Source of the DNA: Azolla caroliniana
Taxonomy: Eukaryota > Polypodiophyta
DNA length: 64,000 nucleotides
Reading direction: 5' to 3'
Assembly (NCBI GenBank): GCA_043228905.1
Contig: JBHGNT010000012.1
Coordinates: 10,044,001 to 10,108,000 of the forward strand
The notes beneath the pieces were generated by a model. The model had not been told where the DNA came from. It ran no database searches and saw only the letters and a program-made list of their open reading frames with translations. The first letter of the stretch is position 1, and each line of letters starts with the position of its first letter. The translations under genes and the position numbers were made by a program. Of this stretch, positions 20,422 to 31,030 are shown piece after piece.

Positions 20422-21330
20422 GTCTTCCCCCTCCGGACCGGATGTCGGGCAGTCTCACTGAGAAAGCCGAAGATGAATGGGGAGCGGGGTCGAAGCAGAC
20501 TTGGCCGATTGCATGTTGAAGCGTTCCAAGACACGTCTGATGTAGTCGGTTTGAGACAGAAAAAGCTGTCTTTTGGCGCGATTCCGACTAATCTTCATTC
20601 CGAGTATGTGTCTTGCAGGACCGAGGTCCTTCATGGCAAACTTCAATCGCAGTTTCCGAACGAGTTCGGTGAGCTCTCCGGTATGCCGACCGGAGAGTAG
20701 CATGTCGTCCACGTAGATGATGAGGAAGACGGGAGGACCGTCTTGAGCTGTTTTGGTGAAGAGGCAGTGGTCCTTATCGCTCTTGGAGAAGCCGACCGAC
20801 TGGATGAAATCGTCGAACTTCTTGTACCACTGTCGGGGTGCCTGTTTCAGGCTATAAAAACTCTTCCTGAGTCGGCAGACTAGATGTTCCTGACCGGTGG
20901 CCACAAAGCCTTTCGACTGCTCCATGTAGATTTCCTCCTTTAGATCACCGTGGAGGAATGCCGTTTTCACATCTAGCTGAATCAGCTCCAAATTGTCGGC
21001 GGCCACAACATCGAGCATGAAACGAAGGGTTGTCATTTTCACCACTGGTGAAAAGATTTCGTCGAAGTCGACGCCATATTCCTGTCGAAATCCCTTCGCA
21101 ACTAATCTGGCCTTGTACTTTGGGGTGGTCGAGTCGGACATCTCCTTTAGTCTATAGACCCACTTGCAAGGTAGAGCACGTCGATTCTTCGGTAAGTCGA
21201 CCAGATCCCAAGTCTTGTTGGCGCGGATGGAGTGCATTTCTGACTCCATTGCCAGATGCTAGGTGGCTGAATCGGCAGCTGCCGATGCTTCTTCGTAGGA
21301 CGTCGGTTCGCCGGCGTCGGTGAAGAAAAT
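20422..21330 (-). pseudogene. Reverse transcriptase of Copia-2a
   Basis: A 264-codon stretch (20455-21249) with KWVYRLKEMSDST, FDEIFSPVVKMTTLRFML, LDVKTAFLHGDLKEEIYM, the altered SFYSLKQAPRQWYKK, and the intact catalytic YVDDML. A stop at 20455 precedes the RNase H linker. This is the Copia polymerase that copies element RNA in virus-like particles. Confidence 0.85.
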
Positions 21331-22679
21331 TCCGGGAGAGTACCTCTCCGAAGGTTGCGACAGTCTCTCAGATCTTCGAGGTATGACTAGATTGGTCGCA
21401 CCGGGTGTCGATGTCGGATGGTTGGAAGTCAAACCATTTAGTTGTGCCGAATCTGTGGATTCGGTGCGAGAGAAGTCGGTTACCCGTGAAACCGGTCTCG
21501 TGTTGTGTGCTGGGCCGTCATGAAGGGTTGGCACTTCGGAAAATATTACCCTTCGGACTTCCATAGGCCTTTCGGCCGTTTTGTGCATAGTCGACTCGTT
21601 GAACATGACGTCCGAATTTCGGACGATTTGCCTGTGCTTGGGGTCCCAAAGTCGGTATCCGATCTCGCCGTCGGGTCCGTACCCGAGGAAAACGCATTTC
21701 CTTGATCTCGGTTCGAGCTTTCGGCGGTCGTCTTTCGGTATGAGGGCGTATGCCTCGCAACCGAAAATCCTCAGCTTATCATAATTCGGTTTTTTGCCGG
21801 TCCATATTTCCTGAGGTATCTTAAGTCCTAGAGGTCTACTTGGCGACATATTGATTATGTGTACTGCCGTGAGTAGAGCCTCTGCCCAGAAGCCACCCGA
21901 CAGTCCGGAGTGTTGGAGCATGGATACAACGCGTTCTTGAATCGTTCGATTCATGCGTTCTACGATTCCGTTCTGCTCCGGACTATATGGTGCCGTATAT
22001 TCACGTCTAATGCCGCGTTCTCGGCAAAATTTGATGAATTCATCAGATTTGAACTCACCTCCATTGTCGGTTCAGAGACACTTCACTTTCCGACCGGTCT
22101 GGTTTTCGACCATTGCGAGCCAATCTGAGAAGATCGAGAACACCCGATCTTTGGTTCTGATGGGGTAAGCCCACACCTTCCGAGTCGAGTCGTCAATGAA
22201 ACTGACGAAGTACGAGGCACTACCGAGTGACTGATGCGGCATCGGGCCACAGACGTCCGAGTGGACCAAATCAAGCGGGCTCGACTCTCTTGGTGCTGAT
22301 GTCGGGTGTGATGCGGCTACCTGTTTGCTGTATTGGCAATGCTCTCAAAACTGATGGTCCGAGAAGGAGAGTTTCGGGATGTATCCGGCTCTGGATAGGT
22401 GCGTGATGCTGGTCTCGCTGAGGTGTCCAAGTCGTCCATGCCATAAGGATGACACAGGGATATCAACCAGAAATAAGTCACTCTCTCTGAGTGTGACATA
22501 CAAAGGGTACAATGAGTGTACCTTTGGTCCTCTAGCAAGCAGGAGGTTCCCTCAGTGGAGTGTCAACCCTCCTGATGAGAAACCAACACGGATGCCAACT
22601 TCATCAAGTTGTTCGACTGAGATCAAGGGTCGTGAGAGCTCAGGAACGTGTCGGACGTTGTGTAGTACGAGTGTAGAGC
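21331..22679 (-). pseudogene. Integrase of Copia-2a
   Basis: Minus-strand pieces: MVHSDVCGPMPHQSLG (first Asp), FVSFIDDSTRKVWAYP, GRKVKCL before the second Asp, and NRTIQERVVSMLQHSG, IWTGKKPNYDKLRIFGCEAY, FLGYGPDGEIGYRLWDP. A stop and frame break lie between 21955 and 22071 and near 22340. Function would be cDNA insertion. Confidence 0.8.
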
Positions 22680-23757
22680 CACCCGGAAGGTTGAGATCTA
22701 CGATGCCGATTCTGATGATAGCACAGTGCTGCGAATTTCCGACTCGAACTGAGTCAGAGTGTCAGTCCGAATATTGCCGAAACTGTGATCAGTGAGGTGT
22801 CACGTGATACGATGCGCCCGAGTCCAGAAGCCATGTGCTCGATTCCTCAGTCGTAAGCAGAACTTCTGATTTGACTAGATTCTCTATGGACAATATTTTC
22901 GGGTCGGTCATCAATATCTCGGCTGAAGAGCCGACGTAGTTGACTTCCTCATGTCGGTTACTCCTCTGATCAGCTCTCTGAGCTTTGTCTTTCTTTGACT
23001 TGAGTACCCCACAGTCGGCCTTGATGTGTCCCGGTTTGTTGCAGTAGTTGCAGATTCGGGTTTCCCGGGACTTGCTGCGGCTTCGCTGATTTGTCGGTGG
23101 TCGGGAAAAACTTCTTCCCCGGTTGTTCGATCAGTCGGTCGAACCTTGTACTACATAGGCTTCTTCTGCCGAGTCTTTGGTGAAAGACTTTCTCCAAGTT
23201 GCTTCAGTCAGGATTGCACTTGTGACTTCGGAGTACTTGATGGCAGTCGTAGAAGCGTTACACACAGTTGGAACGAAGGTTTCCCAAGAGGAGGGGAGAT
23301 TGCTCATGAGTATCATTGCTTTGAGTTCATCCTCGATTGTCGTCCCCTGTGACGAGATTTGGGAGCTCAAACTTTCGTACTCGTTAAGGTGTGCCTGAAC
23401 CGAATCGGAGTCTTTCATCCGTAGGTTGTAGAGGCACCGGATCAAATACATCTTCGTTGAGGAGACCTTCTTTTCGTAGGTTTCCGACAGCTTCTTCCAA
23501 AGTTCGAAGGCTGTCATGCACGATTGCACTGTGAAGTACACTGACTCCGACAGGTGCATCCGAATCGTGGCGCGGATGATTCTGTCCAGCTTCTGTCACT
23601 CATTTGCCTTGTATATTTCTGGAGCAGTTTCATTCTCAATCGGATCAATCTAACCCTTGACTATAAGATAGTCCTGAATTTGCTCCTTCCAAAAATTGAA
23701 GTTCGAACCGTGGAACCTCCTTAGACTCATTTCCGATGAGCCGGATGTTGATGCCAT
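22680..23757 (-). pseudogene. Gag-protease of Copia-2a
   Basis: The start ATG at 23755-23757 (ASTSGSSEMSLRRF) is inferred from Copia-2b. Several stops follow early on. A 142-codon clean stretch (23131-23559) carries the UBN2-like gag core (LWKKLSETYEKK, LPSSWETFV). An intact zinc knuckle CNYCNKPGHIKADC lies near 23023-23070, and the protease WLLDSGASYHV near 22803-22850. Confidence 0.8.
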
Positions 23758-24106
23758 CAGATTCGGTTTCGGTTGACGAAGCTTGGTTCGGAGTTGACTA
23801 CGAACCTTGTTGGAGTGCAGCCGGTCAACTCACCCGATATCGTTCTAGTCGGATTTGAACCCGAGTCGGTTCGGTTTCGGATATATGTATTGTTGAACTT
23901 GCTCGAATTGACTCCGGTAACTTGAGGGACAGAACTGACTGGTCTTCCCGAATGTTACCGAGTCGGAGTGAGCCCGGTTCGCTTCCGAATATATATGCCA
24001 AATACCGATTATTGAAACCGATTGTCTGGACCGATTCTGCTTCGGGTGACTGCAGCGACGAGAGAGATGGATCCAATTGATCCTCCCAAATGTCGATCAG
24101 CCGGAT
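23758..24106 (-). other. Leader of Copia-2a, gag-proximal part
   Basis: Non-coding stretch between the gag start and the Copia-3 insertion; it matches the Copia-2b leader (60885-61200). The other half of the leader is at 29885-30226. CGGAT at 24102-24106 is the Copia-3 target duplication. Confidence 0.7.
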
Positions 24107-24560
24107 TGTTGAGAGACAAGCTCAACATCGGCCGGATCGGCTGAAGAAGCCGAGGACCGGATCTGTTGGGACCGATCGGTTAGGCCAAATGCGTAAACCG
24201 ATACGCGGACTGGTGCGTAGGTAGGGCCGGATCGGTGTGTAAACCGGGAGGCTGTTAGGAAAGATATTCCGTGAGGAATATATTTGGGAGTTAGTGTAGG
24301 AGCTCTTAATGAGCATTGAAGTACTGTCAGTACTTCTATCAGTCCTTCTAGGACTTGTATAAATGTGTTCATTGAACACACATATGTATAGTGTGGTAAA
24401 TAGAGATAGAGTACCTTTTTGAATATAGTTCTTGTGTTCTCTCTTTCTCACTCCCTCTGTCTCTCCCGCGTATATTGCGTAAGCTCAAGCTCTCCATTAA
24501 ACCTAAGTTTTCTTCCTTCTGTTCGGTCTTCATACTTGCTTCCGCACGCTACTTTTTACA
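24107..24560 (+). repeat. 5' LTR of Copia-3
   Basis: 454 bp, TG...CA. The first 21 bases form a dyad (TGTTGAG-N7-CTCAACA). Further perfect dyads are at 24263-24280, 24302-24314, 24319-24335, 24341-24355 and 24364-24380; the TATA box GTATAAATG (24356-24364) lies between the last two. Confidence 0.92.
24354..24364 (+). promoter_or_regulatory. TATA box of the Copia-3 5' LTR
   Basis: CTTGTATAAAT between two perfect dyads, AGTCCT-N3-AGGACT on its left and TGTGTTC-N3-GAACACA on its right. Confidence 0.6.
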
Positions 24561-24572
24561 TGGTATCAGAGC
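24561..24572 (+). promoter_or_regulatory. Primer-binding site of Copia-3
   Basis: TGGTATCAGAGC directly after the 5' LTR: a full 12-base complement of plant initiator tRNA-Met. Confidence 0.9.
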
Positions 24573-24632
24573 GCGAGGGTTGAGAACCTCTTTGCAGCTG
24601 ACACAGCTTGACGAAGAAGAACAAGAAGAACG

Positions 24633-25586
24633 ATGGATAGAAGCATGGCGAGCTCGCTTCCAACAAAGAAGCTCGACAGAACCAACTATGCATCTTGGTC
24701 CTACAAGATGCACCAGTACCTGCTCGGGCACGGCTACTGGAGTTATGTCGAAGGAGCTAATGACGTGGCACCCGAATCGACACACAGAGACTTCCCGTCG
24801 TGGGAGCAATCAGCGAGCAAGGTATTATACTGCTTCGCGTCGTGTGTGGGCGAATAGCTATTGAGCTATGTTCGGGATGCAAAGACGCCGAAGGGTGCAT
24901 GGAAAAACCTGAAGAAGATTTTTGCCGCAAGCACCACAACGAGGAAGTTTCACCTCTGACAAGAGTTGAGCAACCTACGACAACGCGACTTGTCGGTGGT
25001 GGACTATACCTCAAAGATCAAGGATATCTGCGACTCCCTCACCTCCATAGAGGTGAACATCGTGGAGAGCGAGATGGTCTAGATCTGTCTCGGAGGTTTG
25101 GCGTCGAAGTTCGGAGCGTTCCGAACGGCTGTGTGTACCCGGGAGAATACGTCGTCCTTTTTCGACTTACAGTCAATGCTCCTGGTAGAGGAGAACCACG
25201 CGGGTGTGTCTACAAGCATGCACACCGACAGCAGAATGTTGTACACGGAGGGAGATAGGCCCTGTGGACGTGGAGGACGAGGCGAGTCAGCGCGCAATGG
25301 AGGCGGCCGACGAGATCAAGGAGGAAGGCACCGAAGTGATGCCGACAGCAACTCCGGACCCTCCGGAAACAGGGGGAGTCGAAGCGATGAGAACCGGCAA
25401 GGCAAGGCCATCGCGGAATGCTGGTACTGTGGCAAGAAAGGCCACAGGGAAAGTGAGTGCTGGAAGAAGCACGCCGATTCGGAGAGAACCGATTCCGGAA
25501 ACGGCTCCGGACACACCGACAAGGGAAATCGACAGTGATCACACTACGCCGAAGATTCCGGGAGAGCCGGAGAAGGGTCTGCCTTC
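24633..25586 (+). pseudogene. Gag of Copia-3
   Basis: It starts with ATG at 24633 (MDRSMASSLPTKKLDRTNYA). Stops occur at about 24855 (GAA TAG), 24957 (CTC TGA), 25081 (GTC TAG) and 25537. Gag core words are WSYKMHQYLLGHGYWSY and FGAFRTAV. The Gly/Arg-rich nucleocapsid part contains the intact CCHC knuckle CWYCGKKGHRESEC near 25420-25462. The protein would form virus-like particles. Confidence 0.85.
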
Positions 25587-27300
25587 GTGACGAGACACGA
25601 AGCAAACTCAATGAAACAGACCACCTCGAGATCGGACGAGGTGTGGTACGTAGACTCCAGTGCGTCAAACCATATGACGAGCCATAAGGAGTGGTTCTCG
25701 TACCTTGAAAAACCGATACAACCTGGAGTAGTCGCAACTGGAGACGACACTCCGCATCCGATCGCGAATGTCGGAGAAGTTCCCCTTAGCCATGTCGGGC
25801 AGAAAGGGAAACTCATGAACGTGCTGCACCTTCCGACAATCACGAAGAACTTGGTCTCGGTCGGACAGATCGTCGACCAAGGGATGGAGGTTCGGTTTAC
25901 ACACCTCGGGTGCTTCATTGAGGAAGAAGGCCGTGTGATTGCGTAAGGGCGCAAAGATGGGAGGATGTTCATCCTCGACTCCACTGACGGCGGCACCGCA
26001 ATGTTCGCGAAGGGACAAAAATCCGAGTCGGACATCGACTTGTGGCACAAGCGGATAGGCCACGTCAACTACCAGCAGCTTCAAGATCTGCAATCGAAAC
26101 AGGTAGTGTTTGGATTGCCCAAATTTAGTGACCGAAAGGCACAAATTTGTGAAGCCTGCCAGCTCGGGAAGCAACACCAACTTCCTTTCCCAAACGAGCG
26201 AAACCGGAGCCAGAACAAGCTCGACCTTATACACTCCGATGTGTGGGGGCCGACACAAAACGTTAGTCTTGGCGGGAGTCGATATTTCGTCTCCTTCATC
26301 GACGACCACACGCGGCACACGTGGATCTACCTCATTGAAAGGAAGAGTGAAGTCTTCGACTGTCTCCGGGACGTCAAAGGGTTCGTGGAAACGGAAACAG
26401 GACGAAAGATCAAGTGCCTGCGGTCGGATGGTGGGAAAGAGTACTTTTCCGGTCAATTCAATGGTTATCTACAACAAATGGGAATTCGGCGCGAATTCAA
26501 TTGTAGATACACGCCGGAACAAAACGGCGTGGCCGAGAGGAAGAATCGGTCAGTCGTGGAAGCGGCACGGGCAATGCTGGAGGAGAAGAGCTTGCCCAAG
26601 TTCTACTGGGCTGAGGCGGTAAGGACCGCGGTATACATCCAGAACCGGATCGGAGACAAAGTGTCAGCGCACGAGCTATATTTCGGAACGAAGCCGAACT
26701 TGCAACACTTGAGGGTGTTCGGTAGCATTGCGTATGTGCATGTACCGAAGGAGAAAAGGAGGAAGTTGGACCCAAAGGCCGAGAAATGCATCGTGGTCGG
26801 TTACTCGGACGAGCAGAAGGGTTATAAGTGCTATAACCCTCGTACCAAACAAGCGCGTGTTAGCCGCGACGTTGTGTTTGACGAGTCCGCGTCCTGGTAC
26901 CAGCCCCCGACTCCGAAACCCGACTCCAATCCGAGCTCTGACGATGAGGTCAGCGAGGCCGAGATGCCTCCGGCTGAGCCCGAAATCGAGACCCACGAAG
27001 AGAGTCCGATTTCACTCCGTTTAAGTGGACCGATTGGACGACTGAGTCGGTACGACCAGTCCGATGAAGAGCCGGGGAGTAGTGGAGACTCAGCCGTGCA
27101 TTCCTCGCGCAGGAAGCCAAGGAGACGGCTTACACGCAAAGAGAAAGGGAAGAAGAAGGTGTCGGATTCTGGCACGAATAGGAACGAGTCAGACCGACGC
27201 GAGTTCGACTCCGAGGGAACCGGTGACGGGTCTTTAAAGGTGAAGTCCGCGTCAACCGAGAAGCCCTCGACATCGGCTAATGCGAGATTACGCCGATCTA
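25587..27300 (+). pseudogene. Protease and integrase of Copia-3
   Basis: The protease motif reads WYVDSSASNHMT: the usual DSG is DSS (25652-25660). One TAA at about 25945 separates it from a 535-codon open stretch (25965-27572) that includes the integrase HHCC region (LWHKRIGHVN, CEACQLGK), DVWGPTQNVSLGG, RSDGGKEYFSG and TPEQNGVAERKNR, and the GYKCYNP C-terminal part followed by an acidic linker. Confidence 0.85.
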
Positions 27301-29065
27301 CCCGCCAAAAGAATCCTGTTTTGCGGTTCAGATACAACGAGTACATGGCGCATCATTATGCGTACATGACCCGTGTAGCGGAAGTGCGTGAGCCAGAGAG
27401 CTACGCAGAAGCGGCTAAAGACGCGAATTGGCATGCCCTGATGGAGGAAGAGATGCACGCATTGGCGGAGAACGAGACCTGGGACCTGGTTGACGCACCA
27501 AGAGGGGTAAAACCAATCGGGTGTAGGTGGGTGTACAAGGTCAAGTACAACACCGATGGCTCGGTCAACTAGTACAAGGCTCGGGTAGTGGCGAAGGGCT
27601 ACGCGCAGAAACACGACATCGACTACGATGAGACATTTGCGCCGGTTGCAAAAATGACGATTGTCCATGTTTTACTCGCAGTAGTTGCGGTGAAGGGGTG
27701 GCACTTACATCATATGGATGTAAAGAATGTGTTCCTGCAAGGTGACCTTGAGGAACAGGTGTACATGGTACAAACTCCTCGGTAGTATGCCGACTGAAGA
27801 AGTCCCTTTACGGACTGAAGCAAGCCCCGCGTGCCTGGAATGCGAAGATCACGCAACAACAACGTCAGATGGGCTTCGTCACGTCAAAATCGGACTCTTC
27901 CTTGTTCATCCGGAAAGGTCGACTCGGACCGGTTAGTATTTTACTATATGTTGATGACTTGGTCATCACCGGCGCCGACCTAGGTGAAATCGACCGCGTG
28001 AAGCTCCAGCTTGCGGCATCGTTCAACATGAAGGATCTGGGGGACCTTCATTACTTCCTCGGGATCGAAGTGATCCGTACCCCCGAAGGCATATTGATCA
28101 GCCAACGTCATTACGTGCTGAGTATGCTCTTCAAATTCGGGATGGCCAACTGTAAGTCCGTCTCGACTCCTCTGGACAGAACCGTCAAGCTTCGTCCCGA
28201 TACGGGAAAGGTATGCGACCCGACGAGGTTCCGACAAATTGTCGGAAGCCTCATATACTTGACCATCACCCGACCCGACCTCAGTTATCCGGTCGGAGTG
28301 ATCAGTCAGTTCATGGCGCGACCTACCGAGGAGCACCTTCAATGTGCGCAACGCATACTTCGGTATGTCAATGGCACTAAGGACCGGGGACTGCTATATC
28401 GGACCGGTGCAGCCGCGCAGTTAGTCGGCTACACTGATGCTGATTGGGCTGGCAACGCCGCTGATCGCCGATCCACGTCCGGATACACATTCTCCCTCAG
28501 GAGTGCCGCGATCGCGTGGAGCAGTAAGAAGCAGCCGACAGTTGCACTGTCGAGCACCGAAGTTGTGTACCGAGGAGCGACTGTCGCGACATGCGAAGCC
28601 ATATGGTTGAAGCGACTACTTAAGGACCTGCAAGAGGAGGTGTCAGATCTGACGACGATCTACTGCGACAACCTCAACAACATCCAGCTCGCGAAAAACC
28701 CCGTTTTCCACGCACGGACTAAGCACATTGAGGTGCACTACCATTTCGTCTGTTAGCGTGTTCTTTCCGGTGAAGTTGAACTTTAGTACGTGCCGACGGA
28801 TCGGCAGACTGCTGACATCTTCACTAAGCCTCTTGGTCTGGACAAGTTGCGGCAATTCTCAAGTGCGCTCGGATTGCATCACCTCGACGTGCCAAACTTG
28901 AGGGGGAGAACAGTCTCGAATGACAAAGCAAGGCAGCAGGAAAGGAGCAGAGACTGCGACACCGAGTCGGTTGACTCGATTGTCGAGTTCGACTTCGGAT
29001 CGGCTGAAGAAGCCGAGGGCGGACTCGCGGAAAAGTCCGGAAGCGGACAGAAGGGGAGCAGCTGA
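27301..29065 (+). pseudogene. Reverse transcriptase-RNase H of Copia-3
   Basis: KPIGCRWVYKVKYNTDG, then a TAG at 27571, [36 protein letters not shown], a frame break near 27783, YGLKQAPRAWNAK, catalytic YVDDLVITGADL, RNase H GYTDADWAGNAADRRSTSGY and the Glu in LSSTEVVYRG. Two late TAG codons lie near 28755 and 28786. The frame continues to 29065, about 50 codons past the usual end (DVPNLRG). Confidence 0.85.
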
Positions 29066-29437
29066 AGGAGAGAGCCGAAGCCAACCATGCATGGGGAAGA
29101 TGACGCCATCGAGGGCGAGAAGACCAAAGACAATTTGTAGACAGCCAACTCGGACGAGAGCGAAAACCGATCGAAGGTAGCCGAGTCGGTTCAGATATTT
29201 GATTCAGATACGCTGAATCGATCAAGGCCCAAGCGGAAGAAAAGGCAGCAGGAGAAGCGTCAACACCGCAACAGCAGAAGAGCTGATAAGGGCCACATGA
29301 GAAGACAAGCCGACCGGAAGGGTCGAAGCGTGCGGAGTCGAACATGTCCAGGAGCGCGAGCGAGGCGTGAAGCCAGGAGGAACCGGAGTTGTGAGCTCGA
29401 AGATCCCGATGAACCTCAAGTTGAGCTTGAGGGGGAG
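28910..29437 (+). other. Long 3' untranslated stretch of Copia-3
   Basis: About 0.5 kb between the usual end of pol and the polypurine tract, GC- and purine-rich, with repeated CGGCTGAAGAAGCCGA-like words that also occur at the LTR start. Relatives in the window (Copia-4, Copia-6) have much shorter 3' segments. No known domain was seen in its frames. Confidence 0.5.
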
Positions 29438-29879
29438 TGTTGAGAGACAAGCTCAACATCGGCTGGATCGGCTGAAGAAGCCGAGGACCGGATCTGTTGG
29501 GACCGATCGGTTAGGCCGAATGCGTAAACCGGTGCGTAGGTAGGGCCGGATCGGTACGTAAACCGGGAGGCCGTTAGGAAAGATATTCCGTGAGGAATAT
29601 ATTTGGGAGTTAGTGTAGGAGCTCTTAATGACCATTGAAGTACTGTCAGTACTTCTGTCAGTCCTTCTAGGACTTGTATAAAAGTGTTCATTGAACACAC
29701 ATATGTATAGTGTGGTAAATAGAGATTGAGTACCTTTTTGAATATAGTTCTTGTGTTCTCTCTCTCTCACTCCCTCTGTCTCTCCCGCGTATATTGCGTA
29801 AGCTCAAGCTCTCCAATAAACCTAAGTTTTCTTCCTTTTGTTCGGTCTTCATACTTGCTTCCGCACGCTACTTTTTACA
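29438..29879 (+). repeat. 3' LTR of Copia-3
   Basis: 442 bp, a copy of 24107-24560 lacking 12 bp. Polypurine tract GAGGGGGAG at 29429-29437. Most dyads of the 5' LTR are kept; the GCTC-N5-GAGC one is broken (GACC). Confidence 0.92.
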
Positions 29880-29884
29880 CGGAT

Positions 29885-30226
29885 GAAGCACGAATTGGGG
29901 TTGTTGTCTTGAGACCGATCTGCACCGAGTGGTTACAACGGGCGGCGAGCAGCGTTCGGTGACCTGTTCGGATGCCGTTTAACCGAGTAGAGCACGATTG
30001 TGTCAATGTTGCACAAGGGGATTTCATCTCGAGCGGTTACGATCACGAGGAACAGAGTACAGCCGGCTGGCTTACTCCAAGCGAAGATGATCTAACGCGA
30101 TGAGATGCAAGCCTCGTTTTTCTTCTGCTTCTCTCTTCTCTGTTTCTTCAAATACAAACAAAAAAAACAGAATGTTGTGATCCAAAGATTCGAATGGCGG
30201 CCGACAGCGGGATGAAGGACATCCAA
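29885..30226 (-). other. Leader of Copia-2a, LTR-proximal part
   Basis: Non-coding; matches the Copia-2b leader at about 61200-61541. The original leader continues at 24106 on the other side of Copia-3. Confidence 0.7.
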
Positions 30227-30238
30227 GATCTAATACCA
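30227..30238 (-). promoter_or_regulatory. Primer-binding site of Copia-2a (two mismatches)
   Basis: Minus-strand TGGTATTAGATC, two bases from the 5' LTR; the sister Copia-2b has the perfect TGGTATCAGAGC, so these are probably mutations after insertion. Confidence 0.75.
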
Positions 30239-30240
30239 AA

Positions 30241-30563
30241 TGTAGGGAATGAACAAGGCCGTCAGTGCAGAAGAGATCACACAATATGAATCTGTGAGGA
30301 AGAAATACCTGCGTATGAGAGAGGCAAGAAAAAATAAAGTACAGAGAGAGAGAGAGAGAGAGAGGCACAAAGAATATATCTATATTCATAAAGGGGCAAC
30401 CGTTACAACAATGAACAACCAACCTTTACAAAAGGTTACAAAGTCACTTTATATAGTGACTCACTTAGGGCAACTGCCCTTTATGTTATTTACAGAAATA
30501 GCACGAACTTGGGCTCTCTAAGAGGATAGTGTGAATACGTCCATTATACATTTGTATTCGACA
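30241..30563 (-). repeat. 5' LTR of Copia-2a
   Basis: 323 bp, same length as the left LTR. TATA palindrome at 30442-30461. Followed by the right target duplication CCATG and the continuing Copia-1 frame. Confidence 0.92.
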
Positions 30564-31030
30564 CCATGTGTCATTGGCATCGCTTACCCGCATCTCTTCC
30601 TCCATTGCGACACGCCATTTCGCGGCTTTTTCCGCCTCTACGTAGCTCTCCGGCTCACGCACAACACCACCTTTCCCATGTACGCATAATGATGCGCCAT
30701 GTACTCATTATACCCATACCATTTGACGGGGTTCTTCTAGCGGGTTGATCAACGTAACTTCTCGTTTCCCGATTTTAAGGCTCTCTTGGCCGACTCGGAT
30801 TTCGTAACCGAAGGTCCGTCTTCATTCCTTCCGTAGTCAGATTCCCTCCGATTCGACTTGTCTCTACAATATGTCATCTTCTTCTTTCCTTTTTCTTTGC
30901 GCATGAACTGTCTCTTTGGTTCCTTACATGGGGAAAGCGCGACCGAGTCTCCATTATTCACAAGCTCTTCATCTCATTGTTCAATCCTACCCAATCGCTC
31001 ATTCGGCCCAGTTAGCCTGAATGAAATCAA
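30564..31030 (-). pseudogene. Copia-1 integrase-to-reverse-transcriptase linker fragment
   Basis: Minus strand: MAHHYAYMGK, REPESYVEAEKAAKWRVAMEEEM and NDTW, which joins WDLVD at 19214 once Copia-2a is removed. Upstream is the basic linker with KRQFMRKEKGKKKM. Homology ends abruptly at about 31030, where the tRNA-His-like array begins, so the 5' part of Copia-1 was lost. Confidence 0.75.

Larger units (their letters stand above)
24107..29879 (+). mobile_element. Copia-3, complete but inactive, inserted in Copia-2a
   Basis: LTRs at 24107-24560 and 29438-29879, TSD CGGAT (24102-24106 and 29880-29884), perfect iMet primer site, polypurine tract GAGGGGGAG before the 3' LTR. The LTRs differ by about 12 substitutions and one 12-bp indel. 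Coding order is gag, protease, integrase, reverse transcriptase, RNase H, with at least eight stops, many of the CAG-to-TAG or CGA-to-TGA kind. Copia-4, -5 and -7 are relatives. Confidence 0.93.
19215..30563 (-). mobile_element. Copia-2a, complete but decayed, containing Copia-3
   Basis: Two 323-bp LTRs (19215-19537 and 30241-30563) start TG and end CA and are flanked by CCATG on both sides (19210-19214, 30564-30568). About nine substitutions separate the LTRs. The internal part on the minus strand runs gag, protease, integrase, reverse transcriptase, RNase H. Copia-3 (24107-29879) is inserted in the leader. A second member of the family is Copia-2b at 56351-61567. Confidence 0.92.
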
